NCBI GenBank assembly: GCA_012862575.1
Contig: BLSF01000006.1
Coordinates: forward strand, 806,001 to 870,000
Source of the DNA: Parietichytrium sp. I65-24A
Taxonomy: Eukaryota > Sar > Bigyra > Thraustochytrida > Thraustochytriidae
Direction: 5' to 3'
Length of the DNA stretch: 64,000 nucleotides
Under the pieces are notes generated by a model. The model saw nothing but the letters and a program-made list of their open reading frames with translations, did not search any database and had not been told where the DNA came from. The translations under genes and the position numbers were made by a program. Shown here piece after piece: positions 1 to 8,067 of the stretch; positions within the stretch are counted from its first letter, which is position 1, and the number at the start of each line of letters is the position of its first letter.

Positions 1-2
1 CC

Positions 3-1142
3 AGCTACTCTATCTACAACCTAGACAAACGCGTCCAGGAGGACAACTTGCAGCACCTTGCTTTGTTTAGCGAGTACGGCCGCGTCGCACTGATGGAGGA
101 ACACAAGACGTCCGGCAATGATGAGTGGACCAGCAATGCAGATGATCCGGCAGACCAAAACACTGGAGAAGGCCACCGCCCGTTCCAGCGCCTGGAGCTT
201 TTGGTTCGCGACTGGCAGGATTTTTCGGACGTGGATGGCGATTTGGATGCCATCCATGAAGACATGTCCGTCTATCTCGAGGAAGTGCTTGCAGAGCGAA
301 ACCAGAAGGATCTGAAAGAAGTTCGCGACCAGATCAAGCTTTGTTTCGACACCGTGAGCATGTGGCTCTTGCCCCATCCAGGGTTCGATGTCGTCAAGAA
401 GAATTTTAACGGCGATCTGAACAAGGTGCTCCCCGAGTTCCGAAGGCTGGCTGCCGATTACATTCGCCGAGTGTTCGGAAAGCGCATGACGGTGAAGACA
501 GTTCGCGGAAGACCCGTGACTGCTATGGAGCTTTACAACTACATCAAAATCTACTGCGCCCTGTTCAAGGAGGCAAAGATCTTCCCCGAAGCAAAGACTC
601 TGCTGGCAGCAACTGCACAAGCCAACAACATGAACGCTCTGCAAGCCGGCATCAACATGTACAAGCGTGAGATGGATCGCATCGCTGGAACTGGCAAGCC
701 ATACGTGACAGAGAAAAAGCTCAAGAAGCACCACGCAGTCTGTGCAGACGGTGCCAAGTCAAAGTTCCAGGAAATTGCTACAATGGGACCCGTTGCGTCC
801 ATCAAGCAGTACCGGGACAAACTTGATGCTCAAATCGACGAACGATTCAGGGATTACCTCGAGGCAAACAGGTTGCGCGATCCTTTCAGCTTTGTTGCTC
901 CCTATGTCGTGCCTATCATGATTGCCATCGCCGCTTACCTCGCACGCTACGTGCTGGACACCGTTTGCCCAAGGCGCTCCTTGAGATGCATGGACGTCAG
1001 CGACTTTTTTGGATCCCTGTTCTACGTGATCGCTTCGTTCCTCTTCTTCCACCTCGCTGCGCAAGGCTACGGAGTGCATCAAAGAGTCAAGGTCCTCTTT
1101 GGCCGCTCCAACCCAGATGATGACGATGACGATGATGAGTAA
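3..1142 (+). CDS. ATL: Atlastin-like dynamin-family GTPase, C-terminal part (5' end outside window)
   Basis: Atlastins are ER membrane GTPases that fuse tubules into the three-way network. The reading frame is open from base 3, so the N-terminal P-loop part of the GTPase domain lies upstream of the window. What is visible begins near the end of the GTPase domain: the block LVRDW carries the RD motif that atlastins and guanylate-binding proteins use to bind guanine. The three-helix middle domain follows, with family-typical blocks such as LLPHPGF, LYNYIKIY and LLAATAQANN. Then come two hydrophobic stretches (around bases 885-960 and 995-1070) that should form the membrane hairpin, and a short tail ending in a run of Asp. 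In animals the tail is an amphipathic helix; here it is strongly acidic instead. The family call is secure from the middle domain; the exact subfamily (atlastin versus RHD3/Sey1) is inferred from the RD block and the short C-terminus. Confidence 0.9.
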   Translation, partial: SYSIYNLDKRVQEDNLQHLALFSEYGRVALMEEHKTSGNDEWTSNADDPADQNTGEGHRPFQRLELLVRDWQDFSDVDGDLDAIHEDMSVYLEEVLAERNQKDLKEVRDQIKLCFDTVSMWLLPHPGFDVVKKNFNGDLNKVLPEFRRLAADYIRRVFGKRMTVKTVRGRPVTAMELYNYIKIYCALFKEAKIFPEAKTLLAATAQANNMNALQAGINMYKREMDRIAGTGKPYVTEKKLKKHHAVCADGAKSKFQEIATMGPVASIKQYRDKLDAQIDERFRDYLEANRLRDPFSFVAPYVVPIMIAIAAYLARYVLDTVCPRRSLRCMDVSDFFGSLFYVIASFLFFHLAAQGYGVHQRVKVLFGRSNPDDDDDDDE

Positions 1143-1358
1143 ATTGCCTCCAGATTTCATTTCTCCTTAATTTCCACTTTCTCTTTTCTTGCTCCTCTCT
1201 TTTCCCTTTCCCCGCTGCACGTGCACTGCCTTACAAACGTCGATGTAAAGCCAATCAAAACTGCTGTTCTGCAATCCGCAGCCCCAAACTCCATCTTTTC
1301 ATACCGGGAATACAAAGCTGGCGCTCATATCGAATTGTGCAGAGATCAAAAGAAGATA

Positions 1359-1388
1359 TCCATCCATCCATCCATCCATCCATCCATT
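1359..1388. repeat. (ATCC)n microsatellite
   Basis: About seven tandem copies of ATCC, read directly. No function is implied. Confidence 0.9.
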
Positions 1389-1550
1389 CACAAACCCATC
1401 CATCCCACATCACCCTTCTGCTGCTCTAGCTAGAGGCGTGCTCGCTCATATTATAGTCTACTAGAGCTAGATGCACTTCACCTCGACATTCGCACCCAAA
1501 TTACTCCTACTAGCTAGCCTCTATCGTTGTGAAACGGTCATAAAAAATGT

Positions 1551-1592
1551 GATGCAATGCAATGTAATGCAATGTAATGCAACGTAATGCAA
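1551..1592. repeat. Ten-base tandem repeat (TAATGCAATG-like)
   Basis: Four imperfect copies of a ten-base unit built on AATGCAATGT lie about 130 bases upstream of the EMAP-like start codon, within its presumed promoter or 5' UTR. Confidence 0.8.
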
Positions 1593-1724
1593 AGCACCAA
1601 GAGAATCGAGGAAGAGACCTTTTCCGACATCGGGAGATTGGCGCCGATCGAGCTTCGCGAAGAGTAGAGAGTCCGGCGTGGGGGGTGGGGGGGCGAGACA
1701 CCAAGCAGCAAAGGCCGTGGCAAG

Positions 1725-4358
1725 ATGAACAGTGTGGACCGCATAGAGGAGATTTTGAAAGAGAATTTGGTGAAGCGGACGAGATCGAATGCCAATCCGG
1801 AGCGAACGTTGCTCAAACAGTTCAAGGTCTTCGATATCAACCATGACTCCAGCATCTCGTTCGCGGAATTTGAAAGAGCTGTCGAGCCTTACGTGGTTGG
1901 CACGCCGCAGAGGCTGGTGAAAGAGCTCTTTGACAAGTGGGATGCGGATGGAAGTGGCGCGCTGGACGTAGGAGAGTTCGTCCAAGCGCTCTTCAAGGAC
2001 CCATCGCAGCGGGACGCTATCCAGAAAGAGAGGAAATGCAACCGCGAGGCGGCGCAGGCAACCTCTCTCAAAGCGGATGATATTATTGAGCAGGCCAAGC
2101 GCAACAGAATGGCACGTCTTAAGGCGTCAAGCCAGTACAAGAAAACGATGGTTGAACGGGAGGAGGAAGACAGGAGAGTAGAAGTTTCAAACCCTAGGCG
2201 CCGTGGGCCGCCCGCTTCGCTCGGAAGAAGCCAAGTTAGCAAACGGGACCAATCTGCCTTGAAGGAAGAGCTCAATGAGCGTGTATTCAACGGTCCGTTC
2301 CGTGCGGATGCCCTGCCCAGCTCGATGCCCGAGACAATCAGGTATAAGGTGAGCAATACGTTTGTGACGGTGCACCCGCCTGCGCAATGGGATGCAAGCA
2401 GGCAGCTGCATGCGAGCAGCGAGCTCCCAAGAGACACCCTGGTCTTGGACTTTGTTCACGGAGTCAACTCCAAATGCGGAATGCAAACTCGAAGGAACGG
2501 GGAGATTGTGTATGCTTCAGCAGGTGTCGGCGTCGTATACGACCCTCGAAAGCACACACAGAGATTCTTTCTAGGTCACGATGACGATATCACATGCATC
2601 TCCGTAGACCCGTCGGATAAACTCGCAGCCACAGGCTGTATGGGGAAGAACCCTTGCGTGATTGTTTGGGACCTTGACACAATGCAAGAAGTGTGGAGGT
2701 CTCCACCAGGATTTTACGATCGCGAGGTCTGCGCCTTGTCATTCTCGCACAAGCAGCCAGAAATACTCGCCGCAGTGGGAGCAGACAATCACCATATGCT
2801 AGGCCTCTGGAACTGGCGCCGAGGGAAGCTTCTCTCCCAAGCCCCTACTCAGAACGGGACACCGCCTCAGATTAACAAGCTTGTTTTCGACGAGGAGCAT
2901 CCGTTTCGATTCGCAACCTGCGGGTTCAAGCACATGAAATTCTGGGAATATGACGACAAGACGGGTAAGCTGGCCGGCGGGAAAAATGCCACGTACGGAA
3001 AGGTAACAAATGCTCCTAGGGAAACGACCTGCGTCGCGTTTCTTCCAAAAGGCGCCGCGGTTTCCGGTGGCTCAAACGGAGTTTTATACATCTGGGATAC
3101 CAATCGCAGAGTATGTAAGCGAGCAGTTCCGGCTCACAATGGGGCTGTTCACGCTGTACTCGTTGCAGCCGACAACCAGCTCATAACTTCCGGAGGCAAG
3201 GACGAGACGCTATCCTACTGGTCTGCTGGCTCCGTTGGGGAAGGGAACGGGACGCTGACAAAGCTCGATCAAGTAGAACTTCCGGAGGCGAGCGGTCCAT
3301 GTGTGGCCATGGATTTCATTTCGCGCGGAAAGGCCACTCCACTTCTTGTTGTGGCAACCAAACGTCGTTCTTTGATGGTATTTTCTCCCGACTCTACAGA
3401 AGTTTGGAAAACCATCATTGGGGGCCACTTTGGGGATCTCTATGGCGCAGCAAGACACCCGACGGTTCCTGAAGCATTTTGTACTGTTGGGGAAGACAAA
3501 ATGCTCAACATTTGGGATGCTGGTTCGAGACAACTTGTGGAGATGATCGAGCTTCCTGAAAAGGCACAGTGCTGCGCGGTGTCCAGCCGAGGGCTCACCA
3601 AGGCTGGTGGAGGCGAGCTGATTGCAGTTGGCCTCAACAATGGATCCTTCTGCGTGATCGAGGCCGGGACATACAAACCTGTTCACAAGGCGCAGCATAC
3701 GGACAAATGCATAAGCGTCATCAACTTCAGCCCAGACGGGTCTCTGCTGGCAGTGGGTTCCCATGAAGGGTCGATCGACTTGTACAAGGTTGACGCTGGT
3801 TTCGAGCACAAATGCAGGCTGAAGGGCCACACTTCGACGATCACTCACGTGGACTGGTCCATGGACTCAAGTCTGCTGCAAAGCACCAGCCAAGACTATG
3901 AGCGGCTGTTCTGGGACGCTGAGCGAGGAAGACAAATTCGCGACAAAGCAGTAACGAGAGATGTAGACTGGGACACATTCTCGTGCACGCTGGGATTCCC
4001 AGTCATGGGAATTTGGCCGCATGGATCGGACGGCACAGATATAAACGCAGTGTCAAGGTCGAACGACCTCCGCCTCTTAGCCACTGGGGATGATTTTGGA
4101 AACGTTAATCTCTTTAATTATCCAGTCCTTGTGGCTGACGCTCCATGCCACAAGCTCAAAGGACACAGCAGCCATGTCATGAACGTCGTTTGGCTCGCTG
4201 ATAGTAAAACCCTCGTCTCAGTCGGAGGACACGACCGAACAGTGCTTCAATGGAAGAGAGTAAACAGCGCTACGAACCAGCTCGCGGAGGGCTACGCACC
4301 CGCTGACGAGTATGTCCGTGCTTCAAGGCCATGGAAACCGCAAACTAGCTGGAAGTAA
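1725..4358 (+). CDS. EML: EMAP-like (EML) WD40 protein with N-terminal EF-hand pair
   Basis: An 877-residue protein. Residues about 25-90 form an EF-hand pair, with canonical-looking loops starting DINHDSS and DADGSGA, so calcium binding is likely. A charged linker follows (about 95-190). From about residue 240 the sequence matches the HELP-motif entry into the EMAP tandem beta-propeller (blocks NGEIVYASAGVGVVYD and QRFFLGHDDDITCISV). WD40 repeats then run to the C-terminus, ending with a GGHDRTVLQWKR block. EMAP-like proteins bind microtubules and tubulin. Forms with EF-hands and no N-terminal coiled coil are known mainly from protists and ciliated cells, where they are linked to axonemes. 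The start is the first ATG of the frame and leads directly into the EF-hands. The gene is intronless. The family call is firm; the ciliary role is inferred. Confidence 0.9.
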   Translation: MNSVDRIEEILKENLVKRTRSNANPERTLLKQFKVFDINHDSSISFAEFERAVEPYVVGTPQRLVKELFDKWDADGSGALDVGEFVQALFKDPSQRDAIQKERKCNREAAQATSLKADDIIEQAKRNRMARLKASSQYKKTMVEREEEDRRVEVSNPRRRGPPASLGRSQVSKRDQSALKEELNERVFNGPFRADALPSSMPETIRYKVSNTFVTVHPPAQWDASRQLHASSELPRDTLVLDFVHGVNSKCGMQTRRNGEIVYASAGVGVVYDPRKHTQRFFLGHDDDITCISVDPSDKLAATGCMGKNPCVIVWDLDTMQEVWRSPPGFYDREVCALSFSHKQPEILAAVGADNHHMLGLWNWRRGKLLSQAPTQNGTPPQINKLVFDEEHPFRFATCGFKHMKFWEYDDKTGKLAGGKNATYGKVTNAPRETTCVAFLPKGAAVSGGSNGVLYIWDTNRRVCKRAVPAHNGAVHAVLVAADNQLITSGGKDETLSYWSAGSVGEGNGTLTKLDQVELPEASGPCVAMDFISRGKATPLLVVATKRRSLMVFSPDSTEVWKTIIGGHFGDLYGAARHPTVPEAFCTVGEDKMLNIWDAGSRQLVEMIELPEKAQCCAVSSRGLTKAGGGELIAVGLNNGSFCVIEAGTYKPVHKAQHTDKCISVINFSPDGSLLAVGSHEGSIDLYKVDAGFEHKCRLKGHTSTITHVDWSMDSSLLQSTSQDYERLFWDAERGRQIRDKAVTRDVDWDTFSCTLGFPVMGIWPHGSDGTDINAVSRSNDLRLLATGDDFGNVNLFNYPVLVADAPCHKLKGHSSHVMNVVWLADSKTLVSVGGHDRTVLQWKRVNSATNQLAEGYAPADEYVRASRPWKPQTSWK

Positions 4359-5296
4359 TGAAGACTCGCACCGTGTAATTTTAATCGTTTCAACATCGTT
4401 TCCCGATTTGTCCAATTCGCCAGCCCATTAACCTACCCAGTTCCGCATTCCAATTGCCTGTGCTCATTCGCAAGACTTGAGAAAAAGAGAACACCAAACA
4501 CAACACTTCGGTTCCAAGCAGGATCGGAGGTCCCTTTTCAACACGCTCGAAATGTACTTGGCAGTTCAACAGAGGGGTGCACCATTGTGACACTCTCCAT
4601 CGCATTTCACAGCCAAGCTGAAACAAATTTCTTCTTCGACCAGACAGACACCCAGCAATCCCCAATCCGAATTCGCACCATTTCGCTAACCTTGTCACAA
4701 TTATTGCTTGTATTTCACAACATTCGTGAGAGAACAACGATCGCTTCTTCAGACGGAACCATTCCATTGTTCTCCCACGAACGGTTCCCTCGTTCCACCA
4801 CCAAAATCCACCGAGTTCCTTGTTCGCTACTAACACTACCGTTAACCATAGTCACCCCAATACCTCGCAATCAGATGAAACCTAGTTCGTAGCCGTGTGT
4901 GGCTGGGACAACCTTCCGCGACGTCCTACCGATCCCATAGCTACTCCTATCCCCGCAGAGGTCCCCGCGTACACAGCAGCCCGCCACGCGCACCCGTGCT
5001 TATTAGAGTAAGTCCTGTATCAACCCTATGCTGAGGCGTACGCGTAACGCACGTGCCTTGGCTTGAGCTGACGATTTAAAGTGTTTTGTTTTTCTGACTG
5101 TGTTTTCCTTTCTTTCTTTCTTTCTTTCTATTGTTTTGTTTTGTTTTGTTTTGTCTTGTTTTGTTTTGTTCTGTTGAACTGTGGTTTGCCTTTGGTGTTT
5201 GATGTTTGTTGTTTGGTGTTTGTTGTTTGGTGTTTGGCGCAGGACACAGTTGGAAGCAAGTGAGGGAGATAGGTGGAGGTATTGTTGGTAGAAAGA
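4359..5296 (+). other. Spacer and probable 5' UTR of eIF3k, with a candidate intron
   Basis: No coding sequence is recognised in the first 650 bases. The last part looks like a 5' UTR interrupted by an intron: a consensus donor GTAAGT at 5008 and an acceptor GGCGCAG ending at 5242, preceded by a long T-rich tract. That would leave about 54 bases of UTR before the ATG at 5297. The T-rich tract contains (TTTC)n, (TTTTG)n and GTTTG-type repeats. Confidence 0.45.
5107..5238. repeat. T-rich tandem repeats: (TTTC)n, (TTTTG)n, (TTGTTTGGTG)n
   Basis: Three consecutive simple repeats, with T dominant on the plus strand, just upstream of the candidate splice acceptor. They could serve as an extended polypyrimidine tract for the proposed 5' UTR intron. 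Confidence 0.8.
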
Positions 5297-5977
5297 ATGG
5301 GAGATTCACAGGCGGCAAGTATGGGGGAGAAGCAGGCAGAGGCGCACAAGCTGCTTTTGACCGACAGGTACAACAAAGAAGTGCTGCCGCAGCTGACTGC
5401 GTGCGTGCATGCGCAGGTTGAGGAGGGATGGTACGACGCGGAGATCAACCTTGCGGTGCTCAAGCTGTACCAGTTCAACCCAGACCCTAACGCGAACGTC
5501 GTGGACATGGACGTGCTGCTCAAGATCCTCGGGCTCGCGTTGGCGCAGATGCCCTCTGAGGACTTCAAGCTCTGCATGTATCTCGTGCCAGAGCAATACC
5601 AGAACCTGGAGAGCGTGGTGGCCCTCACCAAGCTCGCGGAGAAGCTGGAAGTGTGCCAGTTCAAGGCGTTTTGGGAGCTGTTGCAGAGCAAGCCAGAGGT
5701 GCTCGCTGTGGCACCATCCCTGGAGAACTCGCTCCGCAAATCAATCTATGCCTGCGTCGCCCTTGCATACCAGGAAGTACCAAGCCGTGTTATGTCCGAG
5801 TTTCTGAACTGCCCAGCTCCTAAAGTCTTGGAGGAGTTTCCAGAAGTTAAGCTTGACGGCGATAGATTTATTCTTCCTGCGTCCAGTGACAACCAGCCAC
5901 GGACCAAGGCTGTGACAAGTGTCAACGATATGCAGCTTGCTCAACTTGCACAGGTACTGTCCAACACTATTTTTTGA
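5297..5977 (+). CDS. EIF3K: Translation initiation factor eIF3 subunit K
   Basis: A 226-residue protein close to the usual eIF3k length (about 218 in human). The diagnostic block is NLAVLKLYQFNP near the N-terminus, followed by a helical HAM/PCI-like part (LLKILGLALAQMP, CQFKAFWELL) and a C-terminal winged-helix part. eIF3k is a small, non-essential subunit of the eIF3 complex, which organises the 40S ribosome during initiation. The frame extends upstream to a GTG at 5273, but the first ATG is at 5297, inside the likely exon that starts at 5243. A second ATG at 5321 is a possible alternative. Its 3' end faces the minus-strand gene ending at 6327. Confidence 0.93.
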   Translation: MGDSQAASMGEKQAEAHKLLLTDRYNKEVLPQLTACVHAQVEEGWYDAEINLAVLKLYQFNPDPNANVVDMDVLLKILGLALAQMPSEDFKLCMYLVPEQYQNLESVVALTKLAEKLEVCQFKAFWELLQSKPEVLAVAPSLENSLRKSIYACVALAYQEVPSRVMSEFLNCPAPKVLEEFPEVKLDGDRFILPASSDNQPRTKAVTSVNDMQLAQLAQVLSNTIF

Positions 5978-6326
5978 TTGACTTACTGTTAGGTCTCGTT
6001 TCCCGGCTTCTACAATATATTCTTCCTTTCATGCCTCTATCTTTATATTTCCGTGTGCATTTGGTAATTAACCGTGACACTTCCTGTGCTATCCCCTTTG
6101 CGAATTGAGCTTTGCAATCCTCTGACGGTCTGAGACAACTCGACAAGAAAGCGAGGGGTTTACTACACACTAGTTCATGTCTTCAAGATTGCACGCCATT
6201 ACAGTGGTCTCCTCAGACAAACAAATATACAGTATAAAATGATCACTTTTGTATGTGTTCAAAAGGACGCTACAAACAAAGGCAATAAGTAAGGCTGGTA
6301 TGTATAGTTACAATTCGGCTCATATA
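5978..6326. other. Convergent 3' spacer
   Basis: This stretch lies between the stop codons of eIF3k (+) and the basic protein (-). It is A+T-rich compared with the flanking genes and presumably holds both 3' UTRs. No other structure is seen. Confidence 0.5.
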
Positions 6327-7367
6327 TCAAGTGGGCCTCGACAGATATCTCATCTTGTCACTCTCGCTCAAAGCGCCATACTCCTTTTCTAAAGAAGCGT
6401 AGTACTTTTCCGCGGCTTGCAAGAATTCGCTCTTGGAAACGTCTTCGAGCAAATTTTTCAGCTCTTCAATCCGCGCAGACACCTCCGCCTTTTTCTCGCA
6501 CTCCAACCAGTTCATGAATCCTTGGTCAACGTTTGGAAGGCCCATTGGCTGCCTCGTAGAGGACGAACTCGCAGCAGGGACCGGGTTGGAGAATACTGTT
6601 GGGCTAGGAAGCACGGGGGTTGGGTAGAGGGGCAATGTCCCTGATAAAATCCCAGGAGACTTTGGAGAGCTCTGCTGCAAATGCCGAAGATCGCGATCGA
6701 CTTTAAGCTTTTCTGCGTAGTGTGACATGTCCCTTTGGTACCAGGGATCTGTTTGTGGGAACCAGAGGTTGAGAAAATCCACGCACGGCAGGTGGTCGCA
6801 CTGATCCTGCTCAATCGCCCCCCAGGTCGCGTCATACTCGGCGTCGCTCACAGGCGGCGCCATTCTGCCCAGATAGACAAACTTCCACACAGTCTGGCAC
6901 ATCTTGAGGTCCCAGCCGAGCCCAGCGTCTTTGCAGCCCAGCACCACGGCCGGCCAGTCCACTTGAAACCCTTGCATTCCCTGCAACCCGTGCTGCACCA
7001 GACACCTCTGAACCACCCTCGCAAACGCGGCCATCGCCTTCGGCCCTGTCTTGTACACCAGCACCGCCTGCTCCTCCCACAGTCTCAAACCGCTGGGCGG
7101 CTTTGTGTTACCCATGTAGTTGCGCGGCTTGCTCACCGCCGACTCGCCGTTGGCGTCCTGGCCACCTGCGGACACGCTTCCAGAGACCCCGGCCGATGCA
7201 GAGACGCCTGCGCCATCCTCGTCGGACTTGGCCTTTTTGCTACGCGACCTCTTGGCCTTGGACTCGGGCTTGCGCTTGGCGCTGCTGCTCGCCTGCGACG
7301 GCTTGCTCACGGACTTGCTCTCCTTCCTGTCGCGCCCTCCGTGAGAGCTGGACGCCGGCTTCACCAT
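6327..7367 (-). CDS. Hypothetical basic, probably nuclear protein (346 aa)
   Basis: I do not recognise a family. Residues 1-75 are rich in Ser, Lys and Arg and include a bipartite-looking nuclear localisation signal (KRKPESKAKRSRSKKAK). A globular part follows, at about residues 85-225. In it, WPAVVLGCKDAGLGWDLKMC followed by a conserved-looking W is faintly like the helix-turn-helix of Myb/SANT domains, but the match is weak. A Pro/Ser linker is next (about 230-275), then a predicted coiled coil to the end. The start ATG sits three bases from a GA-rich tract on the sense strand. A chromatin or DNA-binding role is a guess from the basic tail and the Myb-like resemblance. The gene ends convergently with eIF3k. 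Confidence 0.7.
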   Translation of the reverse strand: MVKPASSSHGGRDRKESKSVSKPSQASSSAKRKPESKAKRSRSKKAKSDEDGAGVSASAGVSGSVSAGGQDANGESAVSKPRNYMGNTKPPSGLRLWEEQAVLVYKTGPKAMAAFARVVQRCLVQHGLQGMQGFQVDWPAVVLGCKDAGLGWDLKMCQTVWKFVYLGRMAPPVSDAEYDATWGAIEQDQCDHLPCVDFLNLWFPQTDPWYQRDMSHYAEKLKVDRDLRHLQQSSPKSPGILSGTLPLYPTPVLPSPTVFSNPVPAASSSSTRQPMGLPNVDQGFMNWLECEKKAEVSARIEELKNLLEDVSKSEFLQAAEKYYASLEKEYGALSESDKMRYLSRPT

Positions 7368-7369
7368 GG

Positions 7370-7443
7370 CTCTCTCTCTCTCTGTCTCTCTGTGTGTCTG
7401 TCTCTCTCTACCTGTCTATCTGTCTATCTATCTCGCGCTCTCT
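7370..7443. repeat. CT/GT-rich microsatellite in the 5' UTR of the basic-protein gene
   Basis: Mostly (CT)n, with GT and ATCT interruptions, on the plus strand. It reads as GA on the sense strand and begins three bases upstream of the start codon. Confidence 0.9.
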
Positions 7444-7494
7444 TTATACGCGTCTCGCAGTTGACGCTGGCTGGCTGACTTTGCCACAACAAAC

Positions 7495-7537
7495 GAAAGA
7501 AAGAAAGAAAGAAAGAAAGAATGAATGAATGAATGAA
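7495..7537. repeat. (GAAA)n followed by (GAAT)n
   Basis: About six GAAA units run directly into about four GAAT units, read directly. Confidence 0.9.
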
Positions 7538-7572
7538 ACACAAGAAGGGCCAGTGAAAGTTGAGAGTTTGAT

Positions 7573-7626
7573 GTGAAAGCTATCAAAGCTATGAAAGCTA
7601 TGAAAACTGTGAAAGCTGGGAAAGCG
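7573..7626. repeat. Nine-base tandem repeat (GAAAGCTAT)n
   Basis: Five to six imperfect copies of GAAAGCTAT or variants, read directly. Confidence 0.75.
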
Positions 7627-8067
7627 GACGTGGACGGGGACGTGCTCCAACGTGTAGGACGGTGAATGTCAGCGGAGGGTGTAGGATGCGGTCGTTGACG
7701 CCGGCGCTGGTGAAAGCGTGGTTGGTCGGAGTTGCGTGGGGCTTTTGACCGGTTTGGCGCCGGTGTTGGGAGGAGAAAGTGCAAGTTGGAGAGAGCGCGA
7801 CAGCCGCGATAGAAGGAATGATGGAAGGATGGAATGATGATGGGCGATGGATGGACGAGCTCGGACGGAACTGAGGTATGCGGAATCGAGCGCGTGGAAG
7901 AATGCGGGAATGGAAGGAAGTTGGTGGTTGAGCAAACGCAGTCTCGATGTTGGCATTTGTTAAATAGTTCAGGGGTCAAGGGGTCAATGCAAAGTTCAGT
8001 GTTGGTTTCGCGAAGGGGAAAGGGGAGACCAGACCGTTGCTGGCTTGAAACAATTCGCGTCGTAGGG

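Larger units (their letters stand above)
1143..1724. other. Intergenic spacer, atlastin 3' end to EMAP-like 5' end
   Basis: No gene is seen. The first part is pyrimidine-rich and probably the atlastin 3' UTR. It holds an ATCC tetranucleotide tract, a TAGCTAG-rich patch and a ten-base tandem repeat, listed separately. The promoter of the downstream gene should lie here, but I recognise no TATA-like element. Confidence 0.5.
7368..8067. other. Spacer with several simple repeats, no gene seen
   Basis: This is the 5' flank of the basic-protein gene and the 3' flank of the giant LRR gene, both on the minus strand. It holds a CT tract, a (GAAA)n/(GAAT)n tract and a GAAAGCTAT repeat, listed separately. 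Short open frames here are translations of these repeats. Confidence 0.5.

Noticed and set aside
5273-5296. GTG-initiated extension of eIF3k
   Set aside because: A normal ATG lies 24 bases downstream and eIF3k length fits that start.
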